Assembly (NCBI GenBank): GCA_009767595.1
Contig: VSDK01010461.1
Coordinates: 417,414 to 481,413 of the forward strand
Direction: 5' to 3'
Length of the DNA stretch: 64,000 nucleotides
Origin: Symbiodinium kawagutii
Lineage: Eukaryota; Sar; Dinophyceae; Suessiales; Symbiodiniaceae
Shown piece by piece: positions 37,901 through 49,700 of the stretch. Both the position numbers and the translations under genes were made by a program. The stretch's first letter is position 1, and every line of letters starts with the position of its first letter. The notes below the pieces were generated by a model, which saw only the letters and a list, made by a program, of their open reading frames with translations, had not been told where the DNA came from and made no database searches.

Positions 37901-40900
37901 TCAGGTGGTCAAATTCAATTGTCCATGTGAAAGAAATGGAAATAGAAAAGCGCCGCCCAGTGTGGATAGCAACCGTGCCTACGTAGGTGTTTGCCTTTGT
38001 TGTGTTTTTGGCAGATATGAAATCAGATGAAATCAACTTAATCTTGCATCACAAAGAGACAGATATAGCGCAGGCGGTGCCAATGCATCAGCTCTGTTTG
38101 ATGCCTCGCGAACGTGTGGCGCTGTGGGCGAGTGGAAGCGGCGTGTTGCTGAAGAGCTCAGTGCTGTGTACTTTGTCGGTGGCTGGGAGGAGCAGACTCA
38201 GACGGCATTGCTTGGAATTTTGAGCCTGTCGCGATTGCATATCTGTCAGAATCCAGATGAGTCCAAGATACATCAAGATACGTATGGATACGTGCAAACA
38301 TGTACGGTAAGTTGTTTGGCAATGCTGCACTGTTGTTCTGCAAGGATTGCTAGCCGGCATCCAAAAAGCGAGACGATATAGCATGATTTTTTTCAACAAA
38401 AATCAACAAGATATGTTGCACATCGGCAAAAATCCCCTAGTGCCATTCTGTCACAGGAGTGGCCCAAAAGTGAAGGTGAGCCCGTAGAGATCGAATTTGA
38501 AGATGGCAACGTCTCTGTGCCGATTACCCCGGAGAACTACGAAGTCATCAAGGAATGCTGGGCTAGAGGTTGTGGCTGCGAGCAAGCGGCCAACCCCAAG
38601 ATGAAGGCATCTGTGCTGGACCATGGATTGCCACGGCAATTCCTTTTGATTATTTTGATTCAAATGGGCAAGCCACCCACTAAACATTCGATCTTTCTAT
38701 GTGTTGGATTGTGTTCTTAGAAATGGTGCAGAACCAGCATAGAGAAAAATCGGATCAGGCCACGCAGCGTTAGGGCATTGTCATCAGCAAATTGAAAGCC
38801 TAGCTACCTTCAAGTACCTGCCATGCGTTGGGTGGGATGACTGCTTTTGAATGGTTCTTTTGGACTTGCTTCAGAGTTTCATGCTGCTGTAAGATGCTGC
38901 ATGGACCAGTTCGGATCGCATCAGTGAGGCAATCTTGCTATCAATGCTGGTGATTTGCCTCTTGGGTGTCGGCAGCGATGGAATCAAATTGATTTGGGAA
39001 AAGTTCTTCGGAAAAAAGGAAAAAGACAAGAAGGAGAAGAAGGACAAGAAGGCCAGGATCACTTATACTTATATCAAGACTTGATCAACATAACTTACAA
39101 CAACATAACTGGAATCCTGTGGTTTTTACGTTTGAAGTAGACACTTTGCTGTCAGAGTTGATGCATGTTAGCCAGTGCTCGGATTCACATGACACCTGCG
39201 CCCCTACTCGCATTCTCCGTAGCTATGGCTTTTCTTGTCTCCTGCTAGCCTCTTCTGAGGAGAAGAAAGAAAAGAAGGACAAGAGTGAGAAGAAGAGCAA
39301 AAAGTCAGACAAGAGTGACAAGAGTGACAAGACTGACGATGAGGTCACCGGCGATGAGTCCAAATCAGAAAAGGATGACGGTGATGATGGGAAGAGCGCC
39401 AAGGAGACTGATGGTGAGGGAAAAGATGAGAAAGAGACCAAGGACGAGGAGACCAAGGAAGAAAAGGATGGAGCTGATGACAGATAGCTGGCGCAGCAAT
39501 ATCCATGTCTCACCCTCAAATTGGTCACCATTTCCCACCAGGTTTCCCAAGTCAGAAGCCGCATCAATCAGCAGCCGCCTTCTGGGCGATGCCGAAAGAT
39601 GTGCAAGACATACCTGAGCTGGCTCATGCAAAAAACAAAAAGATCGAGTTGCCATGAGTTACCTCCCTAACATCATAGCAGTTCTTTGCTTTTGTGCGTT
39701 GTTTGCACGAATGTTCAGGCCAACAAAAGGCTGATCAAAGTGGAAGAAGATGAATGGCGAAGGAATGATCATGTAATACCGTGTATAGTTTGTATGTTGA
39801 ATTATGTGGAATGAATGAACTGCACATGGCCGTTAGAATCACCAGCTGCATCACAGCACTCAGCAATCCACATGGGGACCACAAGTCACAAGTGGCAGCT
39901 CCCAGCCGTGGCCGTTCAGGTGGTCGAGATGCCGTTGTTGCAGCCAGAACGCTTTGTTGCGCTTGGAATCGATCCACCCAAGGTGCAGCAGTGCAGCATG
40001 CAGCCGTTTCTCCATGGATGGAGCAGTGTTTGCATACAATCTGCGCGTATGTTTTCGCAAGGTGCAGCATGGTGAATGTTTTTCGATGTAGACAAACCAC
40101 AGTCTAAGAAAATACTCTCACCTATATTCTTATTCACTATGTGAACATGATAGGTGGGCAGGGGCTATGGGGATCCATAGGGTGCTCCTGCTTTGGTGCA
40201 GTGCACTACTTTAGCTCCTATGCTCCAAAGATCTCCACCGTGTTCTCCAGGGTGTTCTGCTCTATGGCCCCCCTGGAACTGGGAAAACGCTCACTGCACG
40301 AGCAGTGGCCAATCGTCAGGTCCCGAGCGGAGAATTTGCACAGAGAGGGCTATCGGTCTATCTGCATTTATGCTTTTACCATGTCTCAATATGTCCTAAT
40401 TTGATTTCATTTGCATTCGATTTACCCTCTAAATATCTCTAAATCCTCCGGAGCAGTACTAGTTTCTATACTGACCATTTCCTAGCAGAGTCGTTGTGTG
40501 ACCATGTGCCCAAGAATTTCTCTGAGGTACGGACGCTTGCTTCATTTGTGTCATTGGCTCTGAGTTGGTCCAGCGCTATGTTGGAGAGGGCGCACGAATG
40601 GTCAGAGAGCTCTTCCAGTTGGCTAGGACAGAACCAGCATCCAGTGCATTTATATTTGCACAATGCCGTGTGTCCTCACTTTTATATAATGATTTTAAAA
40701 TGAAACCCAACAAAATACAATGAAACCAAAGACCATTCAAGAGTGCCATTTGTTCTTCTTCACTCCGCCAAGTGAAACCGCTGTGGGCTTTGAGCATTTT
40801 GGGAGGACAAAGAAGGCGTGCATTCTCTTCATTGACGAGGTGGATGCGATTGGTGGATCTCGCGGTGGCGATGAAGGCAACAGTGACAGTGAGGCCTGGC

Positions 40901-43900
40901 CGATTCCGAGCATGCAAAAGGGCCAGAATGGGCCAAAAGAGCATGATGAAATATGAATAATTTATTAGGTAAAATGTATTATATATGATTATGTAAAATG
41001 TTACCAAAAATTCGTGAGCTCTTTAGAGACCGTGACGTCACGTCATGATGATGCGTGGCGTTACGACATGCAGAATGATCTGCAGATGCTGCCGCGTGCC
41101 ACAGCATTAGCCAGGTGCAGCGTACAATGCTCGAGATTGTGAATCAGTTGGATGGCTTTGACTCTCGTGGAAATGTCAAGGTGCGACGGGTGTCAGTGTG
41201 AGTCCCTGATCTTGGCAGATGCCAAAGAGAAACTCCAAGTCATCCAAACCCAATCCTCAAATCTGCTTAATAAATATATCTTAATAATTCTTAATATATC
41301 ATCAACCCCTGGATGGCGATGGAGAGAGAGAGATCATCAATCTTTTGTGGACCTGCCGAGCAGACGGAGTTTGTTTCGAATTTCTTGTGGCTTGCAGGTG
41401 CTTATGGCCACCAATCGTCCGGATACGTTGGACCCTGCACTTCTCAGACCGGGACGTGCCTTGACTTGCATCGTTGTGTGCATAGTTACTGCGCCATGGT
41501 GCTGGTGTATGTGGCTCATAAATCAATCGTGGCTCTGATATGCTCTGACTGCCTTTCTCTTTCATGGCGTTTCTTGAAATAGTATTTTGAAATCAGACGT
41601 ATCTCTGCATTGCATTCTTGCATGGTAGCAACTTGGATAGCGGCTCTGCCATGTTGCAGGTTTGGACCGAAAGATTGAGTTCGGCCTGCCAGATTTGGAA
41701 GGTCGTACCCACATTTTCAAGATCCATGCCAAGACTCTTGGAGAGAACAGGGGACGATTGCTGACAGTCATGCCCGACAGAGAGAGAGAGAGAGAGAGAA
41801 CAGAGGGGTAAAGGATCTGAAACAGTGCCTCGCTTTTGCTGACAAGGATTCCATGATGTGGTTTGTAGCTGTTTGTAGTGATGGATAGTGATGGCATCAA
41901 AAAACATAAGAAGAGTTGGCATAGTTGGCAGGTCAACGCGAAGCAGCCTGTAGTTATGAGCAAAGGATGCCATGGTCGTAGGACGCCAATGGATGCCATC
42001 CCTTAGGACCATGGCAATCGATCGGGATGTCCGTTTCGAGCTGCTGGCCCGGCTGTGCCCCAACACGACAGGCAGCTCGATGCAATTGGACACATGGCTT
42101 TGCAAAGGTTCTTTACAAATGGTTCTTGTTTTACTTTGTCATGACTGAGGTGCAGAGTGCCGAAGTGTTTGCACTGAAGCCGGTATGTATGCAATCCGTG
42201 CTCGCAGAAAGAGTATTTCCGCTCCTTGGCGACGACAGAACAAGGTGATTTGGACAGGGGACATTCCTGCTTGTCCCCGCAGAGGTGCATGTGTTTGCAA
42301 TTGTTTGCATATGGCGGTACTGCAACATGATGGGCTGGGGCAATATTTGATGCTTTTTAAGCTTGCACCTTGAGCATTTGCATGTATTTGGGGTGTCGCA
42401 ATATTTGGGGTTCTTTTCCAAGCTTGCTAAAGACCCTAATTTTGCCAATGAGAACAAAACAAACATGAACATATACTGTGATACTTGAAGGATCTTGCAA
42501 GACACTTCGAGGGAAGCCTCGTACCGCTCAGGAGAAGGACCTCATTGACGCTATCAACAAGGTCGGACCTACGGCAGATCTTGCCTTTGAATGACAGTCA
42601 TAGAAACATATGGAAACTGGTGTCAACTCCCCGGTTTTATATCATCACCAGCTGTGGTTGCGCCCAGGTCATCAAAGGATACTCCAAGTTCTCTGCAACG
42701 CCAAAGTACATGGTCTACAACTGAGAGCGCCCCGAAAAAGCGCCCAAGGCGCTCACAGCTTCGGCTCCACAACGGCCATCCGCAGCTTTTGTCCAGTATC
42801 TGCATGACAAAGGCCCTCGATTTATGTCAATTTGGTATAGCAACTAGATAGCATCATTTGGTGCTTCGATTTGTAGTTTTGGTTCGTTTTTGTGGGCCAA
42901 AGCTAGCAGCTAGATAGCAAGGACCAAACGAACTGGCACACATCAGGTTGCCTCGGGTCCCACCCACCCGCGGCGGCAAGTTTCAGCAAGGCAAGGCTGA
43001 GCCAATGCTGGCACCTGCGTACCGCGTGCCAATCAGCGAACAGAAAGAGCACGCTGGAAAAAAAAGGACTCGATAACGGAGATATTGAGAGAGAGAGAGA
43101 GAACGGAGATATTGGACCGAATTAAACAGGGCAAGTAAGGTGTGGTAAGTTAAGACAATGATAGATAGATAGATATCTATATATATATAATGCAACAGAT
43201 TCTGGTTAAGTCAGATCATGGTTGTCACAGATTCGCACATGTTCTCACAGAGAAATCGACCATTAAGATTTTAATCGCAGATTCATTTTGCTTTGCTCTT
43301 TCAATGCAGTTCAGTGAACCATCATTGATCAACAAAGGCAATAGGATCAATAGGTGAAGATGATTTTTCACACACGGTCACAAAGCACACACACATCGTG
43401 ACACGTGATGTCAAGACTACGTCGCTTCAAGTTTTTTTTGGCCAATCCCCCAGAGCTTGCAAGGAACCTTTGTTCCCAAGGTGGAGACGGTGCTATTCTG
43501 ATCACAGCTGACGGCAAGGTGGCACAACTTGGGAGCTTCTATTGCTTCTTTGAGTCGTTGGGGAGCTTGTGAACCAAAAGTTTCCAAACCATACAACATC
43601 ACTGCCAGGTCCTCAAACAAGGATGCTGTCCTGTGCCCTGCACCCAGTGTAGAACAAAGTCATTCACGTGCAGACCCACTAGCTGTACGAAGAGAAACGC
43701 ATGCATCCAAACGGTGCATCTCACAGTTTGTTTTATTCGATTTAGCTTTGACTTAAGCAATTTATAGAATTTGTTGGGTTGTGCTGTCCTGATTCGGAAA
43801 TCTCTGGGTTGTCGAAAGGACCCACCAATATATGAGAGCTAGATATTGTTTGTAGAGATGTGCGGGACATTATTGCTGCGCCTCGAGGCCAGGAGGTAAG

Positions 43901-45067
43901 GTGGTAGATACCACAGGCTGGGGCTTGCGATGAGTTGCTAATGAGTTGCTGACCAATCTTGAAACACCGCTGGGCATGTCAATGCGTTGGGGGATGCGAC
44001 TCAGTGTCCCACACGGTCCCACAAGAGCATGGCAGAAGATGGTACAAGAGTTTCCCCAAGAGTGACAATGATTGGAAGGACCATGCAGATTGAGCCACCT
44101 AGACTCTAGACACAGGCATGTGTCTTTGAAATCATTCATCTTGTTCTAGGTCATTGGTTCAAGTTTGTGGGCTTACTGTAATTCATGAGGTAGTTCTGGG
44201 AACTTGCACGGTTGTGTAAAGCCGGTGTTTGTCATGTGTTTTTATTTTTTGGATTTTCTGGTCCTGAAGGGGCAAGGCAAGGAAGAATCGACATAGGCAT
44301 GAAATATCATGAAATCACAACTAAAAATCAGAGAGTTGAGCTCCACAACGTGACAAACATGCATTATCTAGAATGGCAAGCAAAGTCCGGCTCCAAAAAA
44401 GCTGAAAGAAGGAAGAGTTCAGCCTCAAAATGCTCACCAGACACTGTGCAGGGGGTTCAAATGTGATCATATCAGAAACTCAAAATCCATTTTGTTCAGC
44501 ACACTTTCCAATTCCAGAGAGTCCAGCTTCAACATCTCAACATTCCTCAGATATTGCATGGGCGAGACAAGCGCTCCAAAATGAAAGTGGGACAAGCTCA
44601 GATATCCCCGCACACAACACTACACAAAAAAAGAAATCAAAGACACAATGCTCAGCCTCACAGAGCTGAAAACCCATGGAAAACATTATGTTATTCAGCC
44701 CAATTTCCCACGCGGATTTCACAATAGTCTGAGTCACCGCTGGGAAGGTGCTGGTGATTGCTTTCGCTCGGCCTTTGCAGTCGCGTTGGTCGAGGGTAGA
44801 TCTTTGCAGGACTGCATCGAGCTTCTTCGAATGGGAGTCACTGCTTGACATCACACATTATAGCACAAGTGAAGCTTCTGTTGACCTATTGCGCCGTTAA
44901 TTCTAAAGTTGTGTGCCTTGCGACGGTTGTCATTGAGTCATGGAATTCGTAGATCATGACCCTGGCGCCCGCAGTCTTAATCTGCAAGAATATTTTCATA
45001 CGGATTCCCTTGCCTTCCAGGAGTGCTTGAAGTTTGCCGCAGCAGCTGGTGCAATAACAGTGACCTC
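28913..45067 (+). CDS. PfkB/ribokinase-family sugar kinase, gene split around RPT1
   Basis: Phosphorylates a sugar (probably ribose or a related sugar/nucleoside) with ATP in the cytosol. Exons follow the family order: [11 protein letters not shown] (28913-28945), MVPGGKG (29264-29299), [19 protein letters not shown] (29510-29568), [10 protein letters not shown] (29691-), [13 protein letters not shown] (~29955-), [18 protein letters not shown] (to 30966), [17 protein letters not shown] (31618-), YICPNES (~32091-), TELE-gap-TGMPTAA (~32385-, interrupted by Ns), [14 protein letters not shown] (32816-32859), [15 protein letters not shown] (43481-), [17 protein letters not shown] (44748-44809) and [15 protein letters not shown] (45021-). 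PGGKGANQA is PfkB signature 1; GAGD carries the catalytic Asp of signature 2. The joins 28945/29264, 29299/29510, 32859/43481 and 44809/45021 keep codon phase. Start, last exon and the VVDTT segment before GAGD were not found. The 10.6-kb intron 32860-43480 contains all of RPT1. The exact substrate cannot be told. Confidence 0.87.
30738..30778. repeat. (TA)n microsatellite
   Basis: TA tract flanking a GTGTGTA stretch, in an intron of the sugar kinase. Confidence 0.8.
31022..31312. mobile_element. MITE-like TIR element, copy 3 (inverted, composite)
   Basis: Read on the - strand this matches copy 2. It starts GGGTCAAGCAGTTAACCAAC, carries an internal second left end (GGTCGAGCAGTTGAAC) and the TTTCATGG block, and ends GTGAACTGATCCACAGCC. 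It lies in an intron of the sugar kinase, opposite in orientation to copies 1, 2 and 4. Confidence 0.58.
32396..32405. other. assembly gap (10 N)
   Basis: Ten consecutive N between TGAGCTGGAG and GACAGGAATG. The flanks read TELE and TGMPTAA, two halves of the family motif PNE-TELE-(R)LTGMPT, so the gap interrupts a sugar-kinase exon. The true missing length must keep the reading frame and is probably small. Confidence 0.97.
33488..42724 (+). CDS. RPT1 (PSMC2): 26S proteasome regulatory subunit 7, AAA ATPase RPT1
   Basis: One of six ATPases of the 19S base that unfold substrates into the 20S core. Nineteen exons give about 435 residues, the family length: 33488-33517, 33700-33769, 34000-34091, 34943-35011, 35223-35284, 35699 to ~35798, 36232-36295, 36355-36420, 39920-39982, 40251-40314, 40527-40626, 40806-40893, 41115-41180, 41398-41455, 41660-41744, 42007-42071, 42150-42212, 42512-42561, 42668-42724. 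Landmarks: [34 protein letters not shown], Walker A GPPGTGKT (40266-40289), Walker [31 protein letters not shown] with the arginine finger, [20 protein letters not shown], and C terminus [15 protein letters not shown]. All junctions except exon 6/7 keep phase, with GT, GC and GA donors. The ATG is chosen because [10 protein letters not shown] splices in phase to [14 protein letters not shown]. The gene lies inside a sugar-kinase intron. Confidence 0.97.
35304..35427. mobile_element. MITE-like TIR element, copy 4
   Basis: A ~124-bp element in RPT1 intron 5. Left end AAATGGCGATGGGTCAAT, right end TTTTGACCCACTGCCAAA followed by TA. Its interior shares TTAACCAACCAA and GGGGAACCAGGGGTACAGGG with copy 1. 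No TA is obvious at the left boundary. Confidence 0.58.
36490..36625. repeat. TA/TG-rich microsatellite tract
   Basis: AT-rich dinucleotide sequence with GTGTGTGTG in RPT1 intron 8, just upstream of the nested membrane-protein gene. Confidence 0.7.
37012..37041 (+). promoter_or_regulatory. strong hairpin abutting a start codon
   Basis: GGGGCTCCGAGA (37012-37023) pairs with TCTCG-GT-GAGCCCC (37028-37041): a 12-bp stem, 4-base loop and 2-base bulge. It ends one base before the ATG at 37042 of the nested membrane-protein gene. If transcribed, it could affect start-site use or trans-splicing. Confidence 0.5.
37042..39487 (+). CDS. signal-peptide, single-pass membrane protein with Lys/Asp/Glu tail, nested in RPT1 intron 8
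   Basis: Family not recognised. The ATG opens a signal peptide [20 protein letters not shown], then [20 protein letters not shown]. Later exons: [19 protein letters not shown] (to ~37650, GT donor), joining in phase to [20 protein letters not shown] (38078-), then [20 protein letters not shown] with [13 protein letters not shown] (38457-). A hydrophobic segment [15 protein letters not shown] (~38930-38975) is followed by [23 protein letters not shown] donor at AAG|GCCAGG joins a last exon, 39260-39487, that begins [20 protein letters not shown], turns acidic and ends GADDR-stop. This is the layout of a type I membrane protein with a ~90-residue charged cytosolic tail, likely in the ER or secretory path. 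A possible exon at 37373-37464 ([20 protein letters not shown]) is unplaced. Everything lies within one RPT1 intron, on the same strand. Confidence 0.65.
41779..41799. repeat. (AG)n microsatellite
   Basis: Ten AG units just after RPT1 exon 15. Similar short GA tracts lie at 41325-41334, 43088-43102 and 45091-45109, all in introns of RPT1 or the sugar kinase. Confidence 0.85.
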
Positions 45068-46740
45068 TGGATCTGGGAGATGGCGCTGGAGAGAGAGAGA
45101 GAGAGAGAGAATCACAACTTGCAGATCGTGAAAGCATCAATCCAGGAATCCTGGTCAAGATAGATCCTTATCAGGGCCAACAAAGGATATATAATTTAAA
45201 GTGATCTATCCCTGGGGATCCACATACCTTCTCACAAGGTACTTGCACAGCTTTTGATGTACCAGGATTTGGGCTGAAAAGCTCGTCAGACAGGATTGGC
45301 TTTCCAGGAGCCTTCTCTCACAATTCTGGCTCAGGGAGGCCTGCGGACATTATCCTATAGGAAGATCTTAGCATATAACAGACTGATTCAGATCAGATTT
45401 TACTTCGAACATCATTACATGATATCCGACCACTAGATCAAACTAAAAGAAACTAAAGTAAAAGGTTGTTGCTTGCGCACTTGATTGCCATGGGGCTTCT
45501 CCGGCATGCAGCTTGGAAAGGTGCCAGCCCCCCTTGGCCTGCTGATTGCACATATGCCTTGTATATTCTTGCGGGGTCCAGTTCCATGCTATCAGGATAA
45601 GCCCTGAGTAATAATAGATTCACCAAGATATTTTAGCTCATATATGTGTCAACCTGTGTGCGCTGTGCACGCTGCTGAAGTTGACTGGGACCCCGGAGAC
45701 GTTCTCGGCTTTCAGCTGCCTCCTTCGTGATGGCGCGGCGGTCTTGTGTTGTGGAAACTACTGGGGAAGATGGCTCTCGTATCATCACTGAGCCGATGAA
45801 GTTCAAAGCGAATGTTTCTTGACATTTTTTGGTCGAACGTTAAAACAATTTAGACCATAGGGCTTGGATGATTAAGTTTGAGCCGCTTCCTACTTCACCA
45901 AGGTTGCAGCCCAAGCAGTTTATGCAGGTTGCAGAATGTTCATTGAGCGCTACAGCCCAGCAGTTATGGACAGTGAAGACTCTTATTTGCATATCTTGCA
46001 ATGTATTCTAGAAAAATGTTGCTTAAAACAAATCACCTGTTGAAATCCCACTGAGGACAGGAACCTGGTCAATTGGGAACGGAATTTTGACGGGACCGTT
46101 GCCACCTGCCTCCATTTAATGTCACAAACAGCTGTCTTACTGCATTTGCTAAAGTACTATCTCTGGATGGGTAGCAGCCACTCTTAGGTCTATGAAGATG
46201 ATCTGGACAGGAATTACTATTATATCCAGGAACTACTTGTGGGACTGCAACATGAGCTTCCTCGAGGTTTGCCATGGCAACGAGACTTTGAAGTTTCTGG
46301 CCAACAATTTTGTGAATTGTGATCCAGCCCTTCAACACACAGCATGACAGGGTTTACCACCTAGGCTGGATTACTGCTCTGCACCTTGCAGCACAACTGG
46401 CACCACCATCTTTATAAGAAGCGTGGAGGTAAAAGGAACATCCGGGATACTTGGCTAGCAAGACTTGTATCTTAAGAATATATGGGTGATACATGGTGAT
46501 ACTCCACGTTCCTCCCTAGCCCCTGCCTTTCTCATCGAGGAGTGGGCAGGACGTGAAGGTGCTCGAACTAGAGCCATGCTTGCCTACCTGCGCCAGCTGG
46601 CCCGAAAGACGCACTACAGCAGGCTGATTGGGCACGGGAGTCAGTCATACAGCGCAGCCATCAGCATATTTAGTCACCTCCATTCTGTGCATATTCACAT
46701 ATATCTAAAGAATTTTTTGTGTGCTCTCGATATCCGGGAT
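45068..46740. other. interval between sugar kinase and AT-hook gene
   Basis: The last sugar-kinase exon should lie near the left edge but was not identified. Two coding-like patches are seen: 45690-45780 (DGAAVLCCGNYWG) and 46520-46620 (FLIEEWAGREGARTRAMLAY, then LRQLARKTHY). The second may be the first visible exon of the AT-hook gene. Confidence 0.35.
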
Positions 46741-49700
46741 AGTTTGCAGGAATCCCAAGATCCAGCTTTTGAAGAAGCTCTACCTGACCTTCGCTGACCC
46801 AGCTGAGCCTAAGGCTAGGGGAGATGTGTCACATTGGATGCTTTTATATAGTTTATATATTCATTTCATGCGTGTCCAGTACTTTGATGTGTTTGCATAT
46901 CTTTGCTTTGCTGGCTGTCATGGTATGTATTTATGTATTTATGCAATCGTGCAAGTAACATGTCCTTCCACTAGCTATTGCTACATCTTGCTACCATGGG
47001 TGGAGTGGACACGGCAGCTTGATATGCCCCTTTACTCCATGCACGAGGAGAATGACTTAACGAAGGATGCAGCAGAGGCTTGGTCCTTTTGTTTTGTTGA
47101 AATTATTTTGCAACATCTATGCATGCATGGCCATGCAACGCTTCTTGCCCATAGGACGATTGTAACCCTTTGGTCGTTGTCCTGGATGATGAGCCAATTG
47201 ACCTTGAGGCCCAATGTGCAGTCGTTGTGCTTTGCGGGCAAAAATGATTCAGCTATTCATTTGCCTGGTGTATCAGCAGTGTGTGATTATGGACACGTGC
47301 ATGTATATGCATGGTAAGCTTCTTTCTTAGTGATCTTATAGCCTTTGTTATGTTTATAATTTTGTTATGCTGCGTTTATTGGCTCGCATGCGTACATGCA
47401 TGCATGAATGTCAATTTTGTCTTGGTGCAGGATATACCAGACCCTGCACATCCGCCCCCAGCCGAGCCAATTCTGATCAAGGACTGTTAACGTTTGCATG
47501 TGAGAACTTTCATGGCATAATCAATACTTCTGGGAGTTGTCTTGGGCCATTTTTGCGATTGCAGGATGAACCAGAAGAAGACTCTACTGTACCTGGCTCA
47601 TTTCTTTGGCTAAACGAGTTGGGTTTCTGATGTCGTTTCTATTCTCCGGACTGAGGCTCCTACATGTGATGTTTTTGAACAACCGAAGCAAGCTGGTGAT
47701 GAGGCAGTGGGAAGCTGGCCATGAAGATTTTCATTATTAGGTGCATATGGTGCATGATTATGCATGGGCATATGTGCTAGATTTTTTGCGTATGGTATGT
47801 ATATGTGTTTCTCACTTGATCTTGGAGGTGCTCCCTTCCCAAGTGGAGGCTTCTGAAATGGAGGCCACCGGTTTTTTTTTGGCTCTTTGCTGCAAACTTT
47901 GAATTCCTGGCACCTGTGTTTTGGGTAGCTTTTGATTCTGCATTTTCTATTTGACAGGCTGGTGGCAGTTGTGGCGGTGTTGCGGTTGTGGCCGATGCCG
48001 AAAACCAGGCCCATGTGCAACTTCAGTTGTAGCAATTACTGAACATGCTGCCATGAATATATTGCAAAGGCTGAGCCTACTGATGCGAATGGTGAAACAC
48101 TCGAGGTGCGGCTGGGGTGGACTGGACCTGGTGCATGCGACCAACAGTTTTGCTTCACCAAGGTTTTTTTTGTTATATGTGCTTCAAATTATTTTTGCAT
48201 ATGTATACATATATATATATATATATGTATTATGTACACTTTGCAAGCTCTATTTGTTTAATGATCTCATGCAGCTTTTGTTCAGGATCCAGCGCCAATC
48301 GCAAAAGGCGGATCTGGGTCTGACATCGACCAAATGCAGGCCTGGAGGGTATATATGTAAATGAAGAGTACGGGTACTGCTTAGTGAGGTCATGTGCATT
48401 ATTTTGCTACTTAGCTTGTATGCCTCATGTTTTGGCCATGCAGACCTTCCCAATGTTTGGTGATGCTGAAGTGGCTCCACTTGCATCGCCTGTGCATGTT
48501 GCGAAGGCCTGTGGTTGCATGAATTGCATGCGTTTTGTGTGTGTGGTTACGAAGTCCCATGTAGCCCCATGTTGCTAGGTATTTTGTGATGATCCAGCAT
48601 TTGTTCCCCTCAAAGAACGGGTTCGGCTTTTTTTCCAAAGATGGCCTGGTGCATTGCAGGCCGGAACAGTCCTAACAATCTAATTGTAGGGTGATCCAAC
48701 AGATTCAATCTTGCCAGGATACCAACAAACTTGGACAAGGAGAACAACCGGATGCTTACCAGCCTCAGGACATTCTGGCACTTGCGTGATTGATATGTCT
48801 CTTGCTTTCCCTCTTTCCAGGAGATGGACACTTGCGGAGAAGAACCAGAACCTAGCGGTGACAAGCGTGATCATGAGGACATCATGGCGCTTGCATGATT
48901 GGATGATTAAGATCTTTTTTGCTTTCCTCTTTCCAGGAGATGGACACCAGTGGACAAGAACTAGAACCTAGCGGTGACAAGCCTGATCATGAGGACATCA
49001 TGGCACTTGTGTGATTGAATGATTAACAGCTTTTTTTTGCTTATCTCTTTCCAGGAGATGGACACTTGCGGAGAAGAACCAGAACCTAGCGGTGACAAGC
49101 GTGATCATGAGGACATCATGGCACTTGCATGATTGGATGATTAACAGCTTTTTTCGCTTACCTCTTTCCAGGAGATGGACACTAGTGGACAAGAACCAGA
49201 ACCTAGCGGTGACAAGCCTGATCATGAGGACATCGTGGCACTTGGGTGATTGAATGATTAACAGCTTTTTTCGCTTACCTCTTTCCAGGAGATGGACACT
49301 AGTGGACAAGAACCAGAACCTAGCGGTGACAAGCCTGATCATGAGGACATCGTGGCACTTTTGTGATTGAATGATTAACATCTTTTATTCTTCCCTCTTT
49401 CCAGGAGATGGACACCAGTGGACAAGAACCAGAACCTAGCGGTGACAAGCGTGATCATGAGGACATCAACGCACCTGCGTGATTGGATGACCTTTTTCTT
49501 TCGCATCTTGCCAGGACACCGGTGCGCGTGGTCACGAAAAACAACCTGACACTGACCAGGTTGAGGACTGTTCTACTTGCTTACCAGTTGGCTTAAAGAG
49601 TAACACCATGACCTGTTGGATTCTTGGGCTTGCATCACTTTGTAAGAATGTGAACGCTGCATGTGAGACAGTTGAAACAATTAATTGTTTATATGTTTTT

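Noticed and set aside
39285..39617. Arg-rich 110-residue + strand ORF
   Set aside because: An out-of-frame reading of the Lys/Asp/Glu tail exon of the nested membrane protein. The other frame gives the natural charged tail and a stop.
48998..49381. 127-residue repetitive - strand ORF
   Set aside because: It is the antisense of the exon/intron repeat array and stays open only because the same sequence is repeated.
48718..49559. direct repeats that could suggest a CRISPR array
   Set aside because: Units are contiguous ~117-bp copies without unique spacers, carry splice signals, and sit inside a eukaryotic coding gene.
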